A stretch of 64,000 nt of DNA from Agromyces sp. Root81 (GTDB lineage: Bacteria > Actinomycetota > Actinomycetes > Actinomycetales > Microbacteriaceae), in contig NZ_LMIR01000001.1 in assembly GCF_001429165.1 (NCBI RefSeq), positions 642,875 through 706,874 on the forward strand, read 5' to 3'. Positions 40,281 to 49,221 of this stretch are shown piece after piece. The position numbers and the translations under genes were made by a program. Below the pieces are notes generated by a model. That model had not been told where the DNA came from, did not search any database, and saw only the letters and a list, made by a program, of their open reading frames with translations. How positions within the stretch are numbered: the first letter of the stretch is position 1; every line of letters starts with the position of its first letter.

Positions 40281-40895
40281 CTATGCCCGGGCGCGGCGTT
40301 CTTCGACGATGCGGTGCCAGAGTTCGTCGGCCTGGCTCATCGTGTGCGCGAGCGACCCATCGGTGTCGATGACGACGTCGGCGATCGCGAGGCGCGCGGT
40401 GTTGTCGGCCTGGGCGTCGACTCGGGCTTCGGCCTGGCCGCGGTCGAGTCCGCGCACCTCGACGAGTCGCTCGACCTGCGTGCGGCGGGGCGCGTTGGTC
40501 GCGACGATCAGGTCGAACGGGTGGTCGACGGCCGCTTCGACGAGCAGGGGCACGTCGTAGACCACGACGGCGGCGGGGTCCTCTTGCTCCGCCTTCGCGA
40601 TCAGGCGGCCGGAGAGCTCGCGCACAGCCGGGTGCACGATCGCGTTGAGCTTGGCGAGCTGCTCGGCGTCGCCGAAGACGCGCTCCCCGAGCTTCGCGCG
40701 GTCGAGGGTGCCGTCGCGGTGCAGCACCTCTGCGCCGAACGCCTCGACGATCGCGGCCAGCGCGGGCGTGCCGGGCTCGACGACGCGCCTCGCGAGCTGG
40801 TCGGCGTCGATGTGCACGGCGCCGTGCTCGTAGAGACGCCGTGCGACGGTGGACTTTCCTGAGGCGATGCCGCCCGTGAGGCCGATCAGATACAC
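40281..40895 (-). CDS. coaE: Dephospho-CoA kinase
   Basis: 204-aa kinase for the last step of coenzyme A synthesis. The P-loop GGIASGKST is at residues 8-16, the DADQLARRVVEPG segment binds dephospho-CoA, and VVVYDVPLLVEA and RVDAQADNTARLAIADVVIDT complete the family pattern. There is no C-terminal GrpB extension as in M. tuberculosis CoaE. GTG 40895 is supported by TAGAGT seven bases upstream; the GGGAGG in between is too close to be a normal ribosome binding site. It is divergent from the DUF4126 gene and 48 bases before uvrB. Confidence 0.95.
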   Translation of the reverse strand: MYLIGLTGGIASGKSTVARRLYEHGAVHIDADQLARRVVEPGTPALAAIVEAFGAEVLHRDGTLDRAKLGERVFGDAEQLAKLNAIVHPAVRELSGRLIAKAEQEDPAAVVVYDVPLLVEAAVDHPFDLIVATNAPRRTQVERLVEVRGLDRGQAEARVDAQADNTARLAIADVVIDTDGSLAHTMSQADELWHRIVEERRARA

Positions 40896-40902
40896 GCCTC
40901 CC

Positions 40903-40908
40903 ACTCTA
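40903..40908 (-). promoter_or_regulatory. -10 element of coaE, leaderless type
   Basis: Minus-strand TAGAGT followed by GGGAGGC and the GTG at 40895. Confidence 0.45.
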
Positions 40909-40961
40909 TCCGTGCGACACTCGACGCGACGGCACCGGACGCGACGGCGCAGGAGGCGACC

Positions 40962-41564
40962 ATGCTCGAACTGCTCACGGGGACCGGGCTCGCCCTCGCG
41001 GCTGGACTGAACGCGTGGATCCCCCTCGTGCTCATCGGCGCACTCGACCGCTTCACCGGCCTCATCGAACTGCCGCCGCAGTGGGCGTGGCTCGCCAACG
41101 AGTGGGTGCTCCTCATCCTCGTCGTGCTCCTCATCGTCGAGTTCGTCGCCGACAAGATCCCGGGCCTCGACTCCATGAACGACATCGTCCAGACGGTCGT
41201 GCGGCCGACGGCGGGCGGTCTCGCCTTCGGCTCCGGCGTGAGCGCCACGACCACCGCCGTCACCGACCCCGAGGCGTTCTTCACGTCGCAGCAGTGGGTT
41301 CCCATCGCGATCGGCGTGGGCCTCGCGCTCCTCGTGCACCTCGCGAAGGCCATGGCCCGGCCGGTCGTCAACGCGGCCACGGCGGGAGTCGGCGCGCCGG
41401 TGATGAGCGCCGCAGAGGATGCCGGCTCGTTCGCACTCGCCTTCGCCGCGATTCTCGCGCCGGTCCTCGTCGCGCTCGGAATCGTGGTGATCGCCGCACT
41501 CGTGGTCTTCGCGGTGCGCCGCCGGCGGGCGCGCAGCGCGCGACATCCGTCAGGCGCCCCGTGA
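40962..41564 (+). CDS. DUF4126 family membrane protein
   Basis: 200-aa membrane protein of unknown function. The DUF4126 pattern is visible in GLALAAGLNAWIPLVLIG, the VEFVADKIPGLDSMNDIVQTVVRP segment, split by short polar loops, and PTAGGLAFGSGV. About five hydrophobic segments (4-26, 46-63, 82-100, 112-130, 150-180) are followed by a basic tail RRRRARSARH on the cytoplasmic side. ATG 40962 has a clear AGGAGG six bases upstream. It stands alone between coaE and rpsA, divergent from coaE and convergent with rpsA. No function should be inferred beyond membrane location. Confidence 0.88.
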   Translation: MLELLTGTGLALAAGLNAWIPLVLIGALDRFTGLIELPPQWAWLANEWVLLILVVLLIVEFVADKIPGLDSMNDIVQTVVRPTAGGLAFGSGVSATTTAVTDPEAFFTSQQWVPIAIGVGLALLVHLAKAMARPVVNAATAGVGAPVMSAAEDAGSFALAFAAILAPVLVALGIVVIAALVVFAVRRRRARSARHPSGAP

Positions 41565-41568
41565 ACGC

Positions 41569-41602
41569 CGGAAGGCCGGCCCCCGAGGGGACCGGCCTTC
41601 CG
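41569..41602. terminator. Bidirectional terminator between the DUF4126 gene and rpsA
   Basis: Eleven-base arms CGGAAGGCCGG and CCGGCCTTCCG; the loop contains an extra CCCC/GGGG pair. It starts five bases after the DUF4126 stop and 16 bases from the rpsA end. Confidence 0.85.
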
Positions 41603-41617
41603 TATCGCGGATCGCGA

Positions 41618-43069
41618 CTAGTTGTTGCTCGAGAGCTTCTCGCGCAGCGCCGCGAGCGACGCGTCGTCGGCGAGGGTGCCCGCGCCGGCCGAGTCGCTCG
41701 AGAACGATGCAGCGCTCGAGGTGAACGAGTCGTCGGCCACAGCAGCAGCGTTCGCCGCGGCGACCTGCTTCTTGTGAGCCTCCCAACGAGCCTGGGCGGC
41801 AGCGTAGTCCTGCTCCCACTTCTCGCGCTGGGCCTCGAAGCCCTCGCGCCACTCGTTGGTCTCGGGGTCGAAGCCCTCAGGGTACTTGTAGTTGCCCTGC
41901 TCGTCGTACTCGGTGAGCATGCCGTAGAGCGCCGGGTCGAACTCGGTGCCCTCGGGGTCGACGCCCTCGTTCGCCTGCTTCAGCGAGAGCGAGATGCGGC
42001 GACGCTCGAGGTCGATGTCGATGACCTTGACGAAGACCTCTTCGCCGACCGACACGACCTGCTCTGCGAGCTCGACGTGCTTGCCCGACAGCTCGGAGAT
42101 GTGGACGAGGCCCTCGATGCCGTCTGCGACGCGAACGAACGCACCGAACGGAACGAGCTTCGTGACCTTACCCGGGGCGACCTGACCGATCGCGTGGGTA
42201 CGGGCGAAGACCTGCCACGGGTCCTCCTGCGTCGCCTTGAGCGACAGCGAGACGCGCTCGCGGTCGAGCTCGACGGAGAGCACCTCGACGGTGACCTCCT
42301 GGCCGACCTCGACGACCTCACTGGCGTGCTCGATGTGCTTCCACGAGAGCTCGGAGACGTGGACGAGACCGTCGACGCCGCCGAGGTCGACGAACGCACC
42401 GAAGTTGACGATCGACGAGATGACGCCCTTGCGGATCTGTCCCGGGTGGAGGTTCGCGAGGAACGTCGAACGCGACTCGGACTGCGTCTGCTCGAGGAGC
42501 GCGCGGCGCGAGAGCACGACGTTGTTGCGGTTCTTGTCGAGCTCGAGGATCTTCGCCTCGATCTCCTGGCCGAGGTACGGCGTGAGGTCGCGCACGCGGC
42601 GGAGCTCGATGAGCGACGCCGGGAGGAAGCCGCGGAGGCCGATGTCGACGATCAGGCCGCCCTTGACGACCTCGATGACCGAACCGGTCACGACGCCATC
42701 GGCTTCCTTGATCTTCTCCACGTCGCCCCATGCACGCTCGTACTGAGCGCGCTTCTTCGACAGGATGAGACGGCCTTCTTTGTCTTCCTTCTGAAGGACG
42801 AGCGCCTCGACGGTGTCGCCGACGCCGACGACCTCGCTGGGGTCGACATCGTGCTTGATGGAAAGCTCACGCGAGGGGATGACACCCTCGGTCTTGTAGC
42901 CGACGTCGAGGAGGACCTCGTCGCGGTCGATCTTCACGACGGTACCCTCGATGAGGTCGCCGTCGTTGAAGAACTTCAAAGTCTTCTCGACCGCGGCGAG
43001 GAAATCGTCAGCAGATCCGATGTCGTTGATCGCGACCTGCTTGGGTGCCTTGGTCGTTGCGGTTGTCAT
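41618..43069 (-). CDS. rpsA: 30S ribosomal protein S1
   Basis: 483-aa RNA-binding ribosomal protein that helps bind mRNA leaders. Four S1 domains are visible: about 36-105 (GDLIEGTVVKIDRDEVLLDV), 123-186, 207-275 (GQIRKGVISSIVNFGAFVDL) and 292-361 (GQVAPGKVTKLVPFGAFVRV). The C-terminal 120 residues are variable and rich in Ala, Ser and Glu, as in actinobacterial S1. ATG 43069 has GGAG ten bases upstream; the longer frame to 43144 crosses the leader. A strong promoter (TTGCCA-18-TAGGAT) and a stem-forming leader precede it, suggesting autogenous or growth-rate control. Confidence 0.97.
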   Translation of the reverse strand: MTTATTKAPKQVAINDIGSADDFLAAVEKTLKFFNDGDLIEGTVVKIDRDEVLLDVGYKTEGVIPSRELSIKHDVDPSEVVGVGDTVEALVLQKEDKEGRLILSKKRAQYERAWGDVEKIKEADGVVTGSVIEVVKGGLIVDIGLRGFLPASLIELRRVRDLTPYLGQEIEAKILELDKNRNNVVLSRRALLEQTQSESRSTFLANLHPGQIRKGVISSIVNFGAFVDLGGVDGLVHVSELSWKHIEHASEVVEVGQEVTVEVLSVELDRERVSLSLKATQEDPWQVFARTHAIGQVAPGKVTKLVPFGAFVRVADGIEGLVHISELSGKHVELAEQVVSVGEEVFVKVIDIDLERRRISLSLKQANEGVDPEGTEFDPALYGMLTEYDEQGNYKYPEGFDPETNEWREGFEAQREKWEQDYAAAQARWEAHKKQVAAANAAAVADDSFTSSAASFSSDSAGAGTLADDASLAALREKLSSNN

Positions 43070-43100
43070 GTAGTGAATGCTCCGTAAAGGACAAAATCGA

Positions 43101-43142
43101 GCCCATCGCGAGGGAGAGCGATATGTTGATTCCGCGATGGGC
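43101..43142 (-). promoter_or_regulatory. Inverted repeat in the rpsA mRNA leader
   Basis: GCCCATCGCG (43101-43110) and CGCGATGGGC (43133-43142) are perfectly complementary and would form a 10-bp stem with a 22-base loop, 32-73 bases before the start codon. It lies between the predicted start site and the ribosome binding site, where an autoregulatory leader structure is expected. Confidence 0.6.
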
Positions 43143-43175
43143 ATGCGGACAGGGATGTCACACGAGTGACGCTCA

Positions 43176-43205
43176 ATCCTAACGGAAGCGCTCCCCCATT
43201 GGCAA
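43176..43205 (-). promoter_or_regulatory. rpsA promoter
   Basis: Minus-strand -35 TTGCCA (43205-43200) and -10 TAGGAT (43181-43176) are 18 bases apart; they match consensus at five and four of six positions. It overlaps the end of the upstream epimerase gene. GTCAC-ACGA-GTGAC (43157-43170) sits at the predicted start site as a possible operator. Confidence 0.7.
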
Positions 43206-44213
43206 ACGACCGCGTCGGTCCGGCTGTGCCGGCGTCCGATCGGCAGTGGCGGGCACCGTTTCGGGCCTCAGGATGCTGCAAAGCGCCCCCTCGAGGTCGG
43301 GATACTCGAACTCGTAGCCTGCCTCGAGCAGTCGCTCGGGGACGACCCACCTGCTCTTCAGCACCAGCTCGGTCTCGGTGCGGATCACCGCGGTCCCCGG
43401 CTCGAGCATCCACCGCCACGCGGGCATGCCGAACGGCACCCCGAGAAGCCGGCGGATCGTGCGCATCAGCGTGCGATTGTCGCTGGGGTTCGGAGCGCTG
43501 ACGTTCACGACGCCGTCGAGATCGGGCCGCGCCGCGAGGAAGTCGATGATGCCCGTGACATCGTCGATGTGCACCCAGCTGAAGCGTTGCCTTCCGCCGC
43601 GCGCCCCGAACTCGTGCTGCGTGCCCGCCGCTCTGCGAGCACGGGTCGCCGGCCATCTCCCGTCGAGCTGCGGTCCGCCGAGCCCGAACCGCGCGAGTCG
43701 GGCGAGCGGCCGCATCGCACTGCCGTCGCCGAGCACGATGGCGATGCGGAGCGCGACCCGTCGCGTCGACGGCAGAGCGCCGGCGAAGAACTCCGCCTCC
43801 CAGGCCTTCGCGACCTCGACGGAGAACCCGCTCCCGAGCTCGCCGTCGCGCTCGGTCATCGGGTGGTCCTCTGCGTGCCGGTAGATCGTCGCCGTCGAGG
43901 AGTTGAACCAGACGCGCGGCGGCGCCGCGGCGGAAGCCACGGCCGCACGCAGCGCCGCCGTCGTCTCGATCCGCGAACTGATGATCTCGGCGCGATTGCT
44001 CGGGGTGTACCGGCAGTTCACGTTCCTGCCGGCGAGGTTCACGAGCACGTCGCATCCGTCGACGATGTCGGCGATGGCCTCCGGGTCGCCCCACGAGGCA
44101 TCCGCCGACGTGCCCCGACCGATCGTGCGGACGTCGATGCCCGCGGCGCGATACCTCGCGACGAGGTGACGCCCGATGAACCCGGATGCCCCGGCGATGA
44201 CCACCCGCGTCAT
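43179..44213 (-). CDS. TIGR01777 family (SDR39U1-like) NAD(P)-dependent epimerase
   Basis: 344-aa extended short-chain dehydrogenase-like protein. The nucleotide fold begins VVIAGASGFIGRHLVARY; the family hallmarks NLAGRNVNCRYTPSNRAEI, SSRIETTAALRAA, FNSSTATIYRHAEDHPMTE and FSWVHIDDVTGIIDFLA follow, then the C-terminal DUF1731-type end VVPERLLEAGYEFEYPDLE. The substrate of this family is unknown; it is called a sugar nucleotide epimerase only by homology. It starts 11 bases after the DUF885 gene and its 3' end contains the rpsA promoter. The last 20 residues are proline-arginine rich and probably disordered. Confidence 0.92.
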   Translation of the reverse strand: MTRVVIAGASGFIGRHLVARYRAAGIDVRTIGRGTSADASWGDPEAIADIVDGCDVLVNLAGRNVNCRYTPSNRAEIISSRIETTAALRAAVASAAAPPRVWFNSSTATIYRHAEDHPMTERDGELGSGFSVEVAKAWEAEFFAGALPSTRRVALRIAIVLGDGSAMRPLARLARFGLGGPQLDGRWPATRARRAAGTQHEFGARGGRQRFSWVHIDDVTGIIDFLAARPDLDGVVNVSAPNPSDNRTLMRTIRRLLGVPFGMPAWRWMLEPGTAVIRTETELVLKSRWVVPERLLEAGYEFEYPDLEGALCSILRPETVPATADRTPAQPDRRGRLPMGERFR

Positions 44214-44224
44214 GCCGGCGTCGC

Positions 44225-45898
44225 TCAGTCGAGCAGCGCGGAACGCAGCGTGTCGAGCCCGACACCGCCGAGCGCGAGCGCGTTGCGGTGGAACTCGCGG
44301 ATGTCGAACGACGCGCCTTCACGGCGTGCCACCTCGTCGCGCAGCTGCTCCCAGATGCGCTGGCCGACCTTGTACGACGGTGCCTGGCCCGGCCAACCGA
44401 GGTACCGGTTCACCTCGAAGCGCACGAAGCCCTCGTTCATGTTGACGTTCTGCCCGAGGAACTCGAAGGCGTACTCCCCCGTCCAGACCCCCTGGCCGTC
44501 GGGTCGCTGCTTGCCGAGGTGCACGCCGATGTCGAGCACGACGCGGGCGGCGCGCATGCGCTGACCGTCGAGCATGCCGAGCCGGTCGGCGGGGTCGTCG
44601 AGGTAGCCGAGGCCCTGCATGAGCCGCTCGGCGTAGAGCGCCCAGCCCTCGGCATGACCGGAGGTGCCGGCGAGCTGGCGCCGCCAGGTGTTCAGCTGGC
44701 CGCGGTTCACGACGGCCTGGCCGATCTGCAGGTGGTGACCGGGAACGCCCTCGTGGTACACGGTCGTGAGCTCGCGCCAGGTGTCGAACTCGGTGACGCC
44801 CTCGGGCACCGACCACCACATGCGACCCGGGCGCGAGAAGTCGTCGCTCGGGCCGGTGTAGTAGATGCCGCCCTCTTGCGTCGGGGCGATCATGCACTCG
44901 AGCGTGCGGATCTCGGCCGGGATGTCGAACTGCGTGCCGGCGAGTTCGTTGACGGCGCGGTCGCTCGTCTCCTGCATCCAGCGCTGCAGCGCCTCGGTGC
45001 CGTGGAGCTTCCGCGACGGGTCGTTGTCGAGGAAGGCGATCGCCTCGTGAACGGATGCCCCGGGCAGGATCTCGTTCGCGATCGACTCCTGCTCGGCGAC
45101 CATGCGGGCGAGCTCATCGATGCCCCACTCGTAGGTCTCGTCGAGGTCGATCACGGCGCCGAGGAAGTGCTGCGACTGCAGCGCATAGATCTCGCGTCCG
45201 ACGCCGTCGTGTTCGCCCGCCACGGGGTGGAGCTCCGTCTCGAGGAACTCCGCGAGCCGGCCGTAGGAGGAGGCGGCCACCGCCGCACCGTTGCCGAGGT
45301 GCTGGACGATCGACGGCGCGAGTTCGGTCTCGCCGGCCTTCGCGGAGCCGGTGAAGGTGCCGAAGAACCCATCGGGCTTCGCGATGCGCCGCGCCTGCGC
45401 GGCCACCTCGCGCACCTGACGGGCGGCAGGCACGGTGCCGCGGGCGATGCCCTCGCGCAGCGTCTCGATGTAGCCGTCGATGGCACCGGGGACCGCCTCG
45501 AGCCGGGTCGCGATGCGATCCCACTCCTCAGGGGCATCGGTGGGCATGAGGTCGAAGACCTCGCGGATGTCCTGGGCCGGGCTCGCGATCACGTTGAGGT
45601 CGCGCAGGTGCAGCCCGGCGTCGTGGCGCTCGAGCTCGAGCTCGAGCTCGCTGCCGAGGTCGGCGACGGTGATGCGGTCGACGTCGTCGACCGGCGTCGC
45701 CCCGCGGAGCGCTGCGAGCGCCTCTCGCGTGGCCGCGATCGACCGCTCGTGGCCCTCGGGAGAGTAGTCGGCCAAGCGGTCATCATGGGTCGTGCGACCG
45801 ATGTAGGTGCCCACACCGGGGTGCAGTTCGACGAGAGTGTCGACCCACCCCTCTGCGATGCGATCGACGTCGGTCGGGGTGCGTTCACTCGATGCCAT
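44225..45898 (-). CDS. DUF885 family putative metallopeptidase
   Basis: 557-aa protein of the DUF885 family. Two metal-site motifs are visible: HEGVPGHH at residues 382-389 in TTVYHEGVPGHHLQIGQ, and HAEGWALYAE around 415-424, together resembling the HEXXH-type zinc centre with distal glutamate. The N-terminal half is helical (DRIAEGWVDTLVELHPGVGTY start). Members are predicted hydrolases, some acting on peptides; the substrate here is unknown. There is no signal peptide, so it is cytoplasmic. ATG 45898 follows TAGGCT by seven bases and lacks a ribosome binding site, suggesting a leaderless mRNA. The epimerase gene follows 11 bases after its stop. Confidence 0.93.
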   Translation of the reverse strand: MASSERTPTDVDRIAEGWVDTLVELHPGVGTYIGRTTHDDRLADYSPEGHERSIAATREALAALRGATPVDDVDRITVADLGSELELELERHDAGLHLRDLNVIASPAQDIREVFDLMPTDAPEEWDRIATRLEAVPGAIDGYIETLREGIARGTVPAARQVREVAAQARRIAKPDGFFGTFTGSAKAGETELAPSIVQHLGNGAAVAASSYGRLAEFLETELHPVAGEHDGVGREIYALQSQHFLGAVIDLDETYEWGIDELARMVAEQESIANEILPGASVHEAIAFLDNDPSRKLHGTEALQRWMQETSDRAVNELAGTQFDIPAEIRTLECMIAPTQEGGIYYTGPSDDFSRPGRMWWSVPEGVTEFDTWRELTTVYHEGVPGHHLQIGQAVVNRGQLNTWRRQLAGTSGHAEGWALYAERLMQGLGYLDDPADRLGMLDGQRMRAARVVLDIGVHLGKQRPDGQGVWTGEYAFEFLGQNVNMNEGFVRFEVNRYLGWPGQAPSYKVGQRIWEQLRDEVARREGASFDIREFHRNALALGGVGLDTLRSALLD

Positions 45899-45905
45899 GA
45901 GAGCG

Positions 45906-45911
45906 AGCCTA
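45906..45911 (-). promoter_or_regulatory. -10 element of the DUF885 gene, leaderless type
   Basis: Minus-strand TAGGCT, then CGCTCTC and the ATG at 45898. It lies in the 68-base gap after polA, so the gene need not depend on the polA transcript. Confidence 0.5.
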
Positions 45912-45966
45912 TGACAGCCGGGCGACATCGCGCACGCGACCGTCGGGCCGGACTCGGGCGCCGCGA

Positions 45967-48672
45967 TCAGTGCGCCGCGTCCTCCCAGTTCGCGCCGCGA
46001 CCGATCTGCACGTCGAGCGGCACGAGCAGTTCGGCCGCATTCGCCATGCGGTCGCGTACGAGCGCCTCGAGCGACTCGGACTCCCCCGCTGCGACCTCGA
46101 AGATGAGCTCGTCATGGACGGTGAGCAGCATGCGGCTCTCCATGCCCTGCGCCGCAAGGTCGTTCTCGACCCGCGACATCGCGATCTTGATGATGTCGGC
46201 CGCCGAACCCTGGATCGGCGAGTTCAGGGCGGCGCGCTCGGCATTCTCGCGGAGCACCCGGTTCGGGCTGTTGAGGTCGGGGAACGGACGGCGGCGACCG
46301 AAGATCGTCTCGGTGTAGCCGTCGATCTTCGCCTGCTCGACGACCATGCGCAGGTAGTCGCGCACCGCACCGAAGCGCTCGAAGTACTCCTTCATGAGCT
46401 GCGTCGCCTCTGCGCGATCGATGCGGAGCTGCTTGGAGAGTCCGAACGCACTGAGGCCGTAGGCGAGCCCGTACGACATGGCCTTCACCTTCGTGCGCAT
46501 CACCGGGGTGACGTCGGCGGGGTCGACCCCGAACACGCGTGCGCCGACGAATCGGTGCAGGTCTTCACCCGCGTTGAACGCTTCGATGAGGCCGGGGTCG
46601 CCCGACAGGTGCGCCATGATGCGCATCTCGATCTGCGAGTAGTCGGCGGTGAGCAGCTCGGTGTACTCGGGGCCGTGACGGAACGCCTTGCGGATGCGGC
46701 GGCCGTCTTCGGTGCGGATCGGGATGTTCTGCAGGTTCGGGTCGTTGGACGACATGCGACCCGTGGCCGCGCCGATCTGCCCGTAGCTCGTGTGGATGCG
46801 CCCGTCGCCGGCGATCGACTTGTCGAGCGACTCGACGATCTGCCGCAGCTTCGTGGCGTCGCGGTGCTCGAGCAGGTACCCGAGGAAGGGGTGCGGGTTC
46901 GACTCCTGCAGGTCGGCCAGCGCGCTCGCGTCGGTCGTGTAGCCGGTCTTCGTCGCTCGCGTCTTCGGCATGCCGAGCTGGTCGAAGAGCACCTCTTGGA
47001 GCTGCTTCGGTGAACCCAGGTTGACCTCGCGGCCGATCTCGGCGAAGGCCGCCTCGGCCAGGCCGGCGGCGCGGGCACCGAGTTCGGCGGAGAGCGAGGA
47101 GAGCTCGTCGTGATCGACGGTCACGCCGCGCACCTCCATCGCCGCGAGCACCGGCACGAGCGGCATCTCGATGTCGGCGAGCAGCTGCCGCGAGCTCTCG
47201 GGGAGTGCGCGGAGCACGACGGGCGCGACGCGGAGCGCGTACCAGGCGTACTCGGGGGCGCCGGCATCGGTGCCCTCCTCCGGCATGAGCTGGGCCGGGT
47301 CGGCCTGTGGCACGGTCTCGCCGAGGTAGCGCTCGACGAGGTCGGCGAGCGTCTTCTCAGCGAGGATCGGCCGCACGAGCCATCCGGCGACGAGGGTGTC
47401 GACGACGAGTCCGTCGAACGCGAGGCCCGAGCGCATGAGCGCCTTCAGCTGCGGCTTCGCGTCGGTCATGATCTTCGGCGCATCGCTCGCGAGCCACGCC
47501 TCGAACGGCGCATAGTCGGAGCGGCCGGGCTGCCACGGGAGCTGCACGGTCTCGTCGGCGGTCGCGATGCCCGCGCCGATCACCTGGCCGTCGAGCACCT
47601 CGACGCTGAGGCCGAGACCGGCCGGCTCGGCGACGACGGCCCGCTCGAGCCAGACGGCGAGCTCTTCATCGAGGAGTCGGCGCGGAGTCGGCGCGATGGG
47701 AGCAGCCGGGGCTGCCTCCGCCGTCTCGGAGGCGGCCGAGGCCGAGCCGGACGCCGCGGACGCACCGTTGCCGTTGCCGTTGCCCGCCGCGATCTTCTTC
47801 ATGCGCTCGAACAGCGTGCGGAACTCGAGTCGCTCGAACAGCGGCTGCACCGCCTCGATGTCGATCGGCTTCGCCTCGAGTTCGTCGATCGCGACGTCGA
47901 GCTCGACGTCGGTGACGAGCCGGTTGAGCCGGCGGTTGCGGATCGCGTTCTCTCTCTCGTCGCGCAGGTTCTGCCCGACGACGCCCTTGATCTCGTCGGC
48001 GTGCTCGAGGATTCCGTCGAGGGAGCCGTAGAGGCCGAGCCACTTGACGGCGGTCTTCTCGCCGACCTTGGTGATGCCGATGAGGTTGTCGCTCGACTCC
48101 CCCACGAGTGCCGCGACGTCGGGGTACTGCTCGGGCCGGATTCCGTAGCGCTCGACGACCGCGTCGGTGTCGTAGCGCTTCAGCTGCGAGACGCCCTGCG
48201 TGTTGGGGTAGAGCAGCGTGACGTCGTCGTTGACGAGCTGGATGGTGTCGCGGTCGCCCGAGACGAGGAGCACCCGATAGCCCTCAGCACGCCCGCGCGC
48301 TGCGAGCGTCGCGAGGATGTCGTCGGCCTCGTAGTCCTCCTTCTCGAGGGTGCGAACGCCCATCGCCTTCAGCGCGTCTTGCAGCAGCGGCACCTGCCCC
48401 TTGAACTCGACGGGGGTCTCACCACGCGTGCCCTTGTACTCGGGGTACTCGCGTGTGCGGAACGAGAAGCGGGAGATGTCGAACGCGACCGCGATGTGCG
48501 TCGGCTTCTCGTTCTGGAGCAACAGGAGCAGCATCGACAGGAAGCCGTGGATGGCGTTCGTGTGCTGACCGTCGCGGGTGGTGAAGCTGTCGACTGGGAG
48601 GGCGTAGAAGGCCCGGAAGGCCAACGAATGGCCGTCGACGACGAGGAGGGTAGGCTTTTCTGCGTCCGACAC
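45967..48672 (-). CDS. polA: DNA polymerase I
   Basis: 901-aa repair and Okazaki-fragment polymerase. The 5'-3' exonuclease domain (about 1-300) has LLVVDGHSLAFRAFY, GDRDTIQLV and GVVGQN; the middle 3'-5' exonuclease-like domain (about 330-510) has lost the usual catalytic acidic pattern, as in other actinobacterial Pol I, and is preceded by a Gly/Ala/Ser-rich linker; the polymerase domain has TADYSQIEMRIMAHLSGD, RTKVKAMSYGLAYGL and LLTVHDELIFEV (motifs A, B, C). GTG 48672 has TAGTCT six bases upstream, a leaderless pattern. It is divergent from the thioesterase gene. It fills gaps after UvrABC incision. Confidence 0.97.
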   Translation of the reverse strand: MSDAEKPTLLVVDGHSLAFRAFYALPVDSFTTRDGQHTNAIHGFLSMLLLLLQNEKPTHIAVAFDISRFSFRTREYPEYKGTRGETPVEFKGQVPLLQDALKAMGVRTLEKEDYEADDILATLAARGRAEGYRVLLVSGDRDTIQLVNDDVTLLYPNTQGVSQLKRYDTDAVVERYGIRPEQYPDVAALVGESSDNLIGITKVGEKTAVKWLGLYGSLDGILEHADEIKGVVGQNLRDERENAIRNRRLNRLVTDVELDVAIDELEAKPIDIEAVQPLFERLEFRTLFERMKKIAAGNGNGNGASAASGSASAASETAEAAPAAPIAPTPRRLLDEELAVWLERAVVAEPAGLGLSVEVLDGQVIGAGIATADETVQLPWQPGRSDYAPFEAWLASDAPKIMTDAKPQLKALMRSGLAFDGLVVDTLVAGWLVRPILAEKTLADLVERYLGETVPQADPAQLMPEEGTDAGAPEYAWYALRVAPVVLRALPESSRQLLADIEMPLVPVLAAMEVRGVTVDHDELSSLSAELGARAAGLAEAAFAEIGREVNLGSPKQLQEVLFDQLGMPKTRATKTGYTTDASALADLQESNPHPFLGYLLEHRDATKLRQIVESLDKSIAGDGRIHTSYGQIGAATGRMSSNDPNLQNIPIRTEDGRRIRKAFRHGPEYTELLTADYSQIEMRIMAHLSGDPGLIEAFNAGEDLHRFVGARVFGVDPADVTPVMRTKVKAMSYGLAYGLSAFGLSKQLRIDRAEATQLMKEYFERFGAVRDYLRMVVEQAKIDGYTETIFGRRRPFPDLNSPNRVLRENAERAALNSPIQGSAADIIKIAMSRVENDLAAQGMESRMLLTVHDELIFEVAAGESESLEALVRDRMANAAELLVPLDVQIGRGANWEDAAH

Positions 48673-48678
48673 CCCCCA

Positions 48679-48684
48679 AGACTA
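48679..48684 (-). promoter_or_regulatory. -10 element of polA, leaderless type
   Basis: Minus-strand TAGTCT followed by TGGGGG and the GTG at 48672; the G-run touches the start codon and cannot serve as a spaced ribosome binding site. Confidence 0.45.
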
Positions 48685-48729
48685 CAAGCGGCCGACGACA
48701 CTTCCCGACGGCCCATCTCGAAGGCGAGC

Positions 48730-49149
48730 ATGACCCAGACGACCGATCCGATCGACTACCTCCACACCCGCGGAACGGGTGCACTGGCCGAGAAGATGGG
48801 CATCGAGTTCCTCGAGTTCACGGTCGATCGTTCCGTGGCGAGAATGCCGGTGGAGGGCAACACGCAACCGGCGATGCTCCTGCACGGCGGGGCCTACGTG
48901 GTGCTCGGCGAATCGCTCGGATCCATGGCCGCGAACCTCTGGGCCGGCCCCGACCGACTCGCCGTCGGCATCGAGATCAACGCGACCCACACGCGCTCGG
49001 CGACGAGCGGGTGGGTCACCGGGGTCTGCACGCCGATCCACCTCGGCCGCACGCTCACGACGCACGAGATCGCCGTCACCGACGATCAGGGTCGTCGGTG
49101 CTCGACGATCCGCATCACGAACCTGATCAAGGACCGCCCGGCGGCCTGA
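48730..49149 (+). CDS. PaaI-type hotdog-fold thioesterase
   Basis: 139-aa single hotdog domain. The catalytic helix carries MLLHGGAYVVLGESLGSMAA (HGG with a downstream glutamate, the PaaI/YbdB/MenI pattern), preceded by ARMPVEGNTQP and followed by strands VGIEINATHTRSA and GWVTGVCTPIHLG. It would hydrolyse an acyl- or aryl-CoA; menaquinone-pathway DHNA-CoA is one possibility, but the substrate cannot be read off. ATG 48730 has AAGG six bases upstream. It lies between polA (divergent) and the response regulator (convergent), the same place where a hotdog or thiolase-like gene sits in related genomes. Confidence 0.9.
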   Translation: MTQTTDPIDYLHTRGTGALAEKMGIEFLEFTVDRSVARMPVEGNTQPAMLLHGGAYVVLGESLGSMAANLWAGPDRLAVGIEINATHTRSATSGWVTGVCTPIHLGRTLTTHEIAVTDDQGRRCSTIRITNLIKDRPAA

Positions 49150-49162
49150 ACCGGCATGAGAA

Positions 49163-49204
49163 CGGCGGATGCCGCGGCGAGACGTGTCGCCGCGGCATCC
49201 GCCG
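49163..49204. terminator. Bidirectional terminator with GGATGCC arms
   Basis: Eighteen-base arms CGGCGGATGCCGCGGCGA and TCGCCGCGGCATCCGCCG are perfectly complementary with a 6-base loop, between the converging thioesterase and response regulator genes. Confidence 0.9.
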
Positions 49205-49221
49205 GAGGAAAGCTGGGTTGA

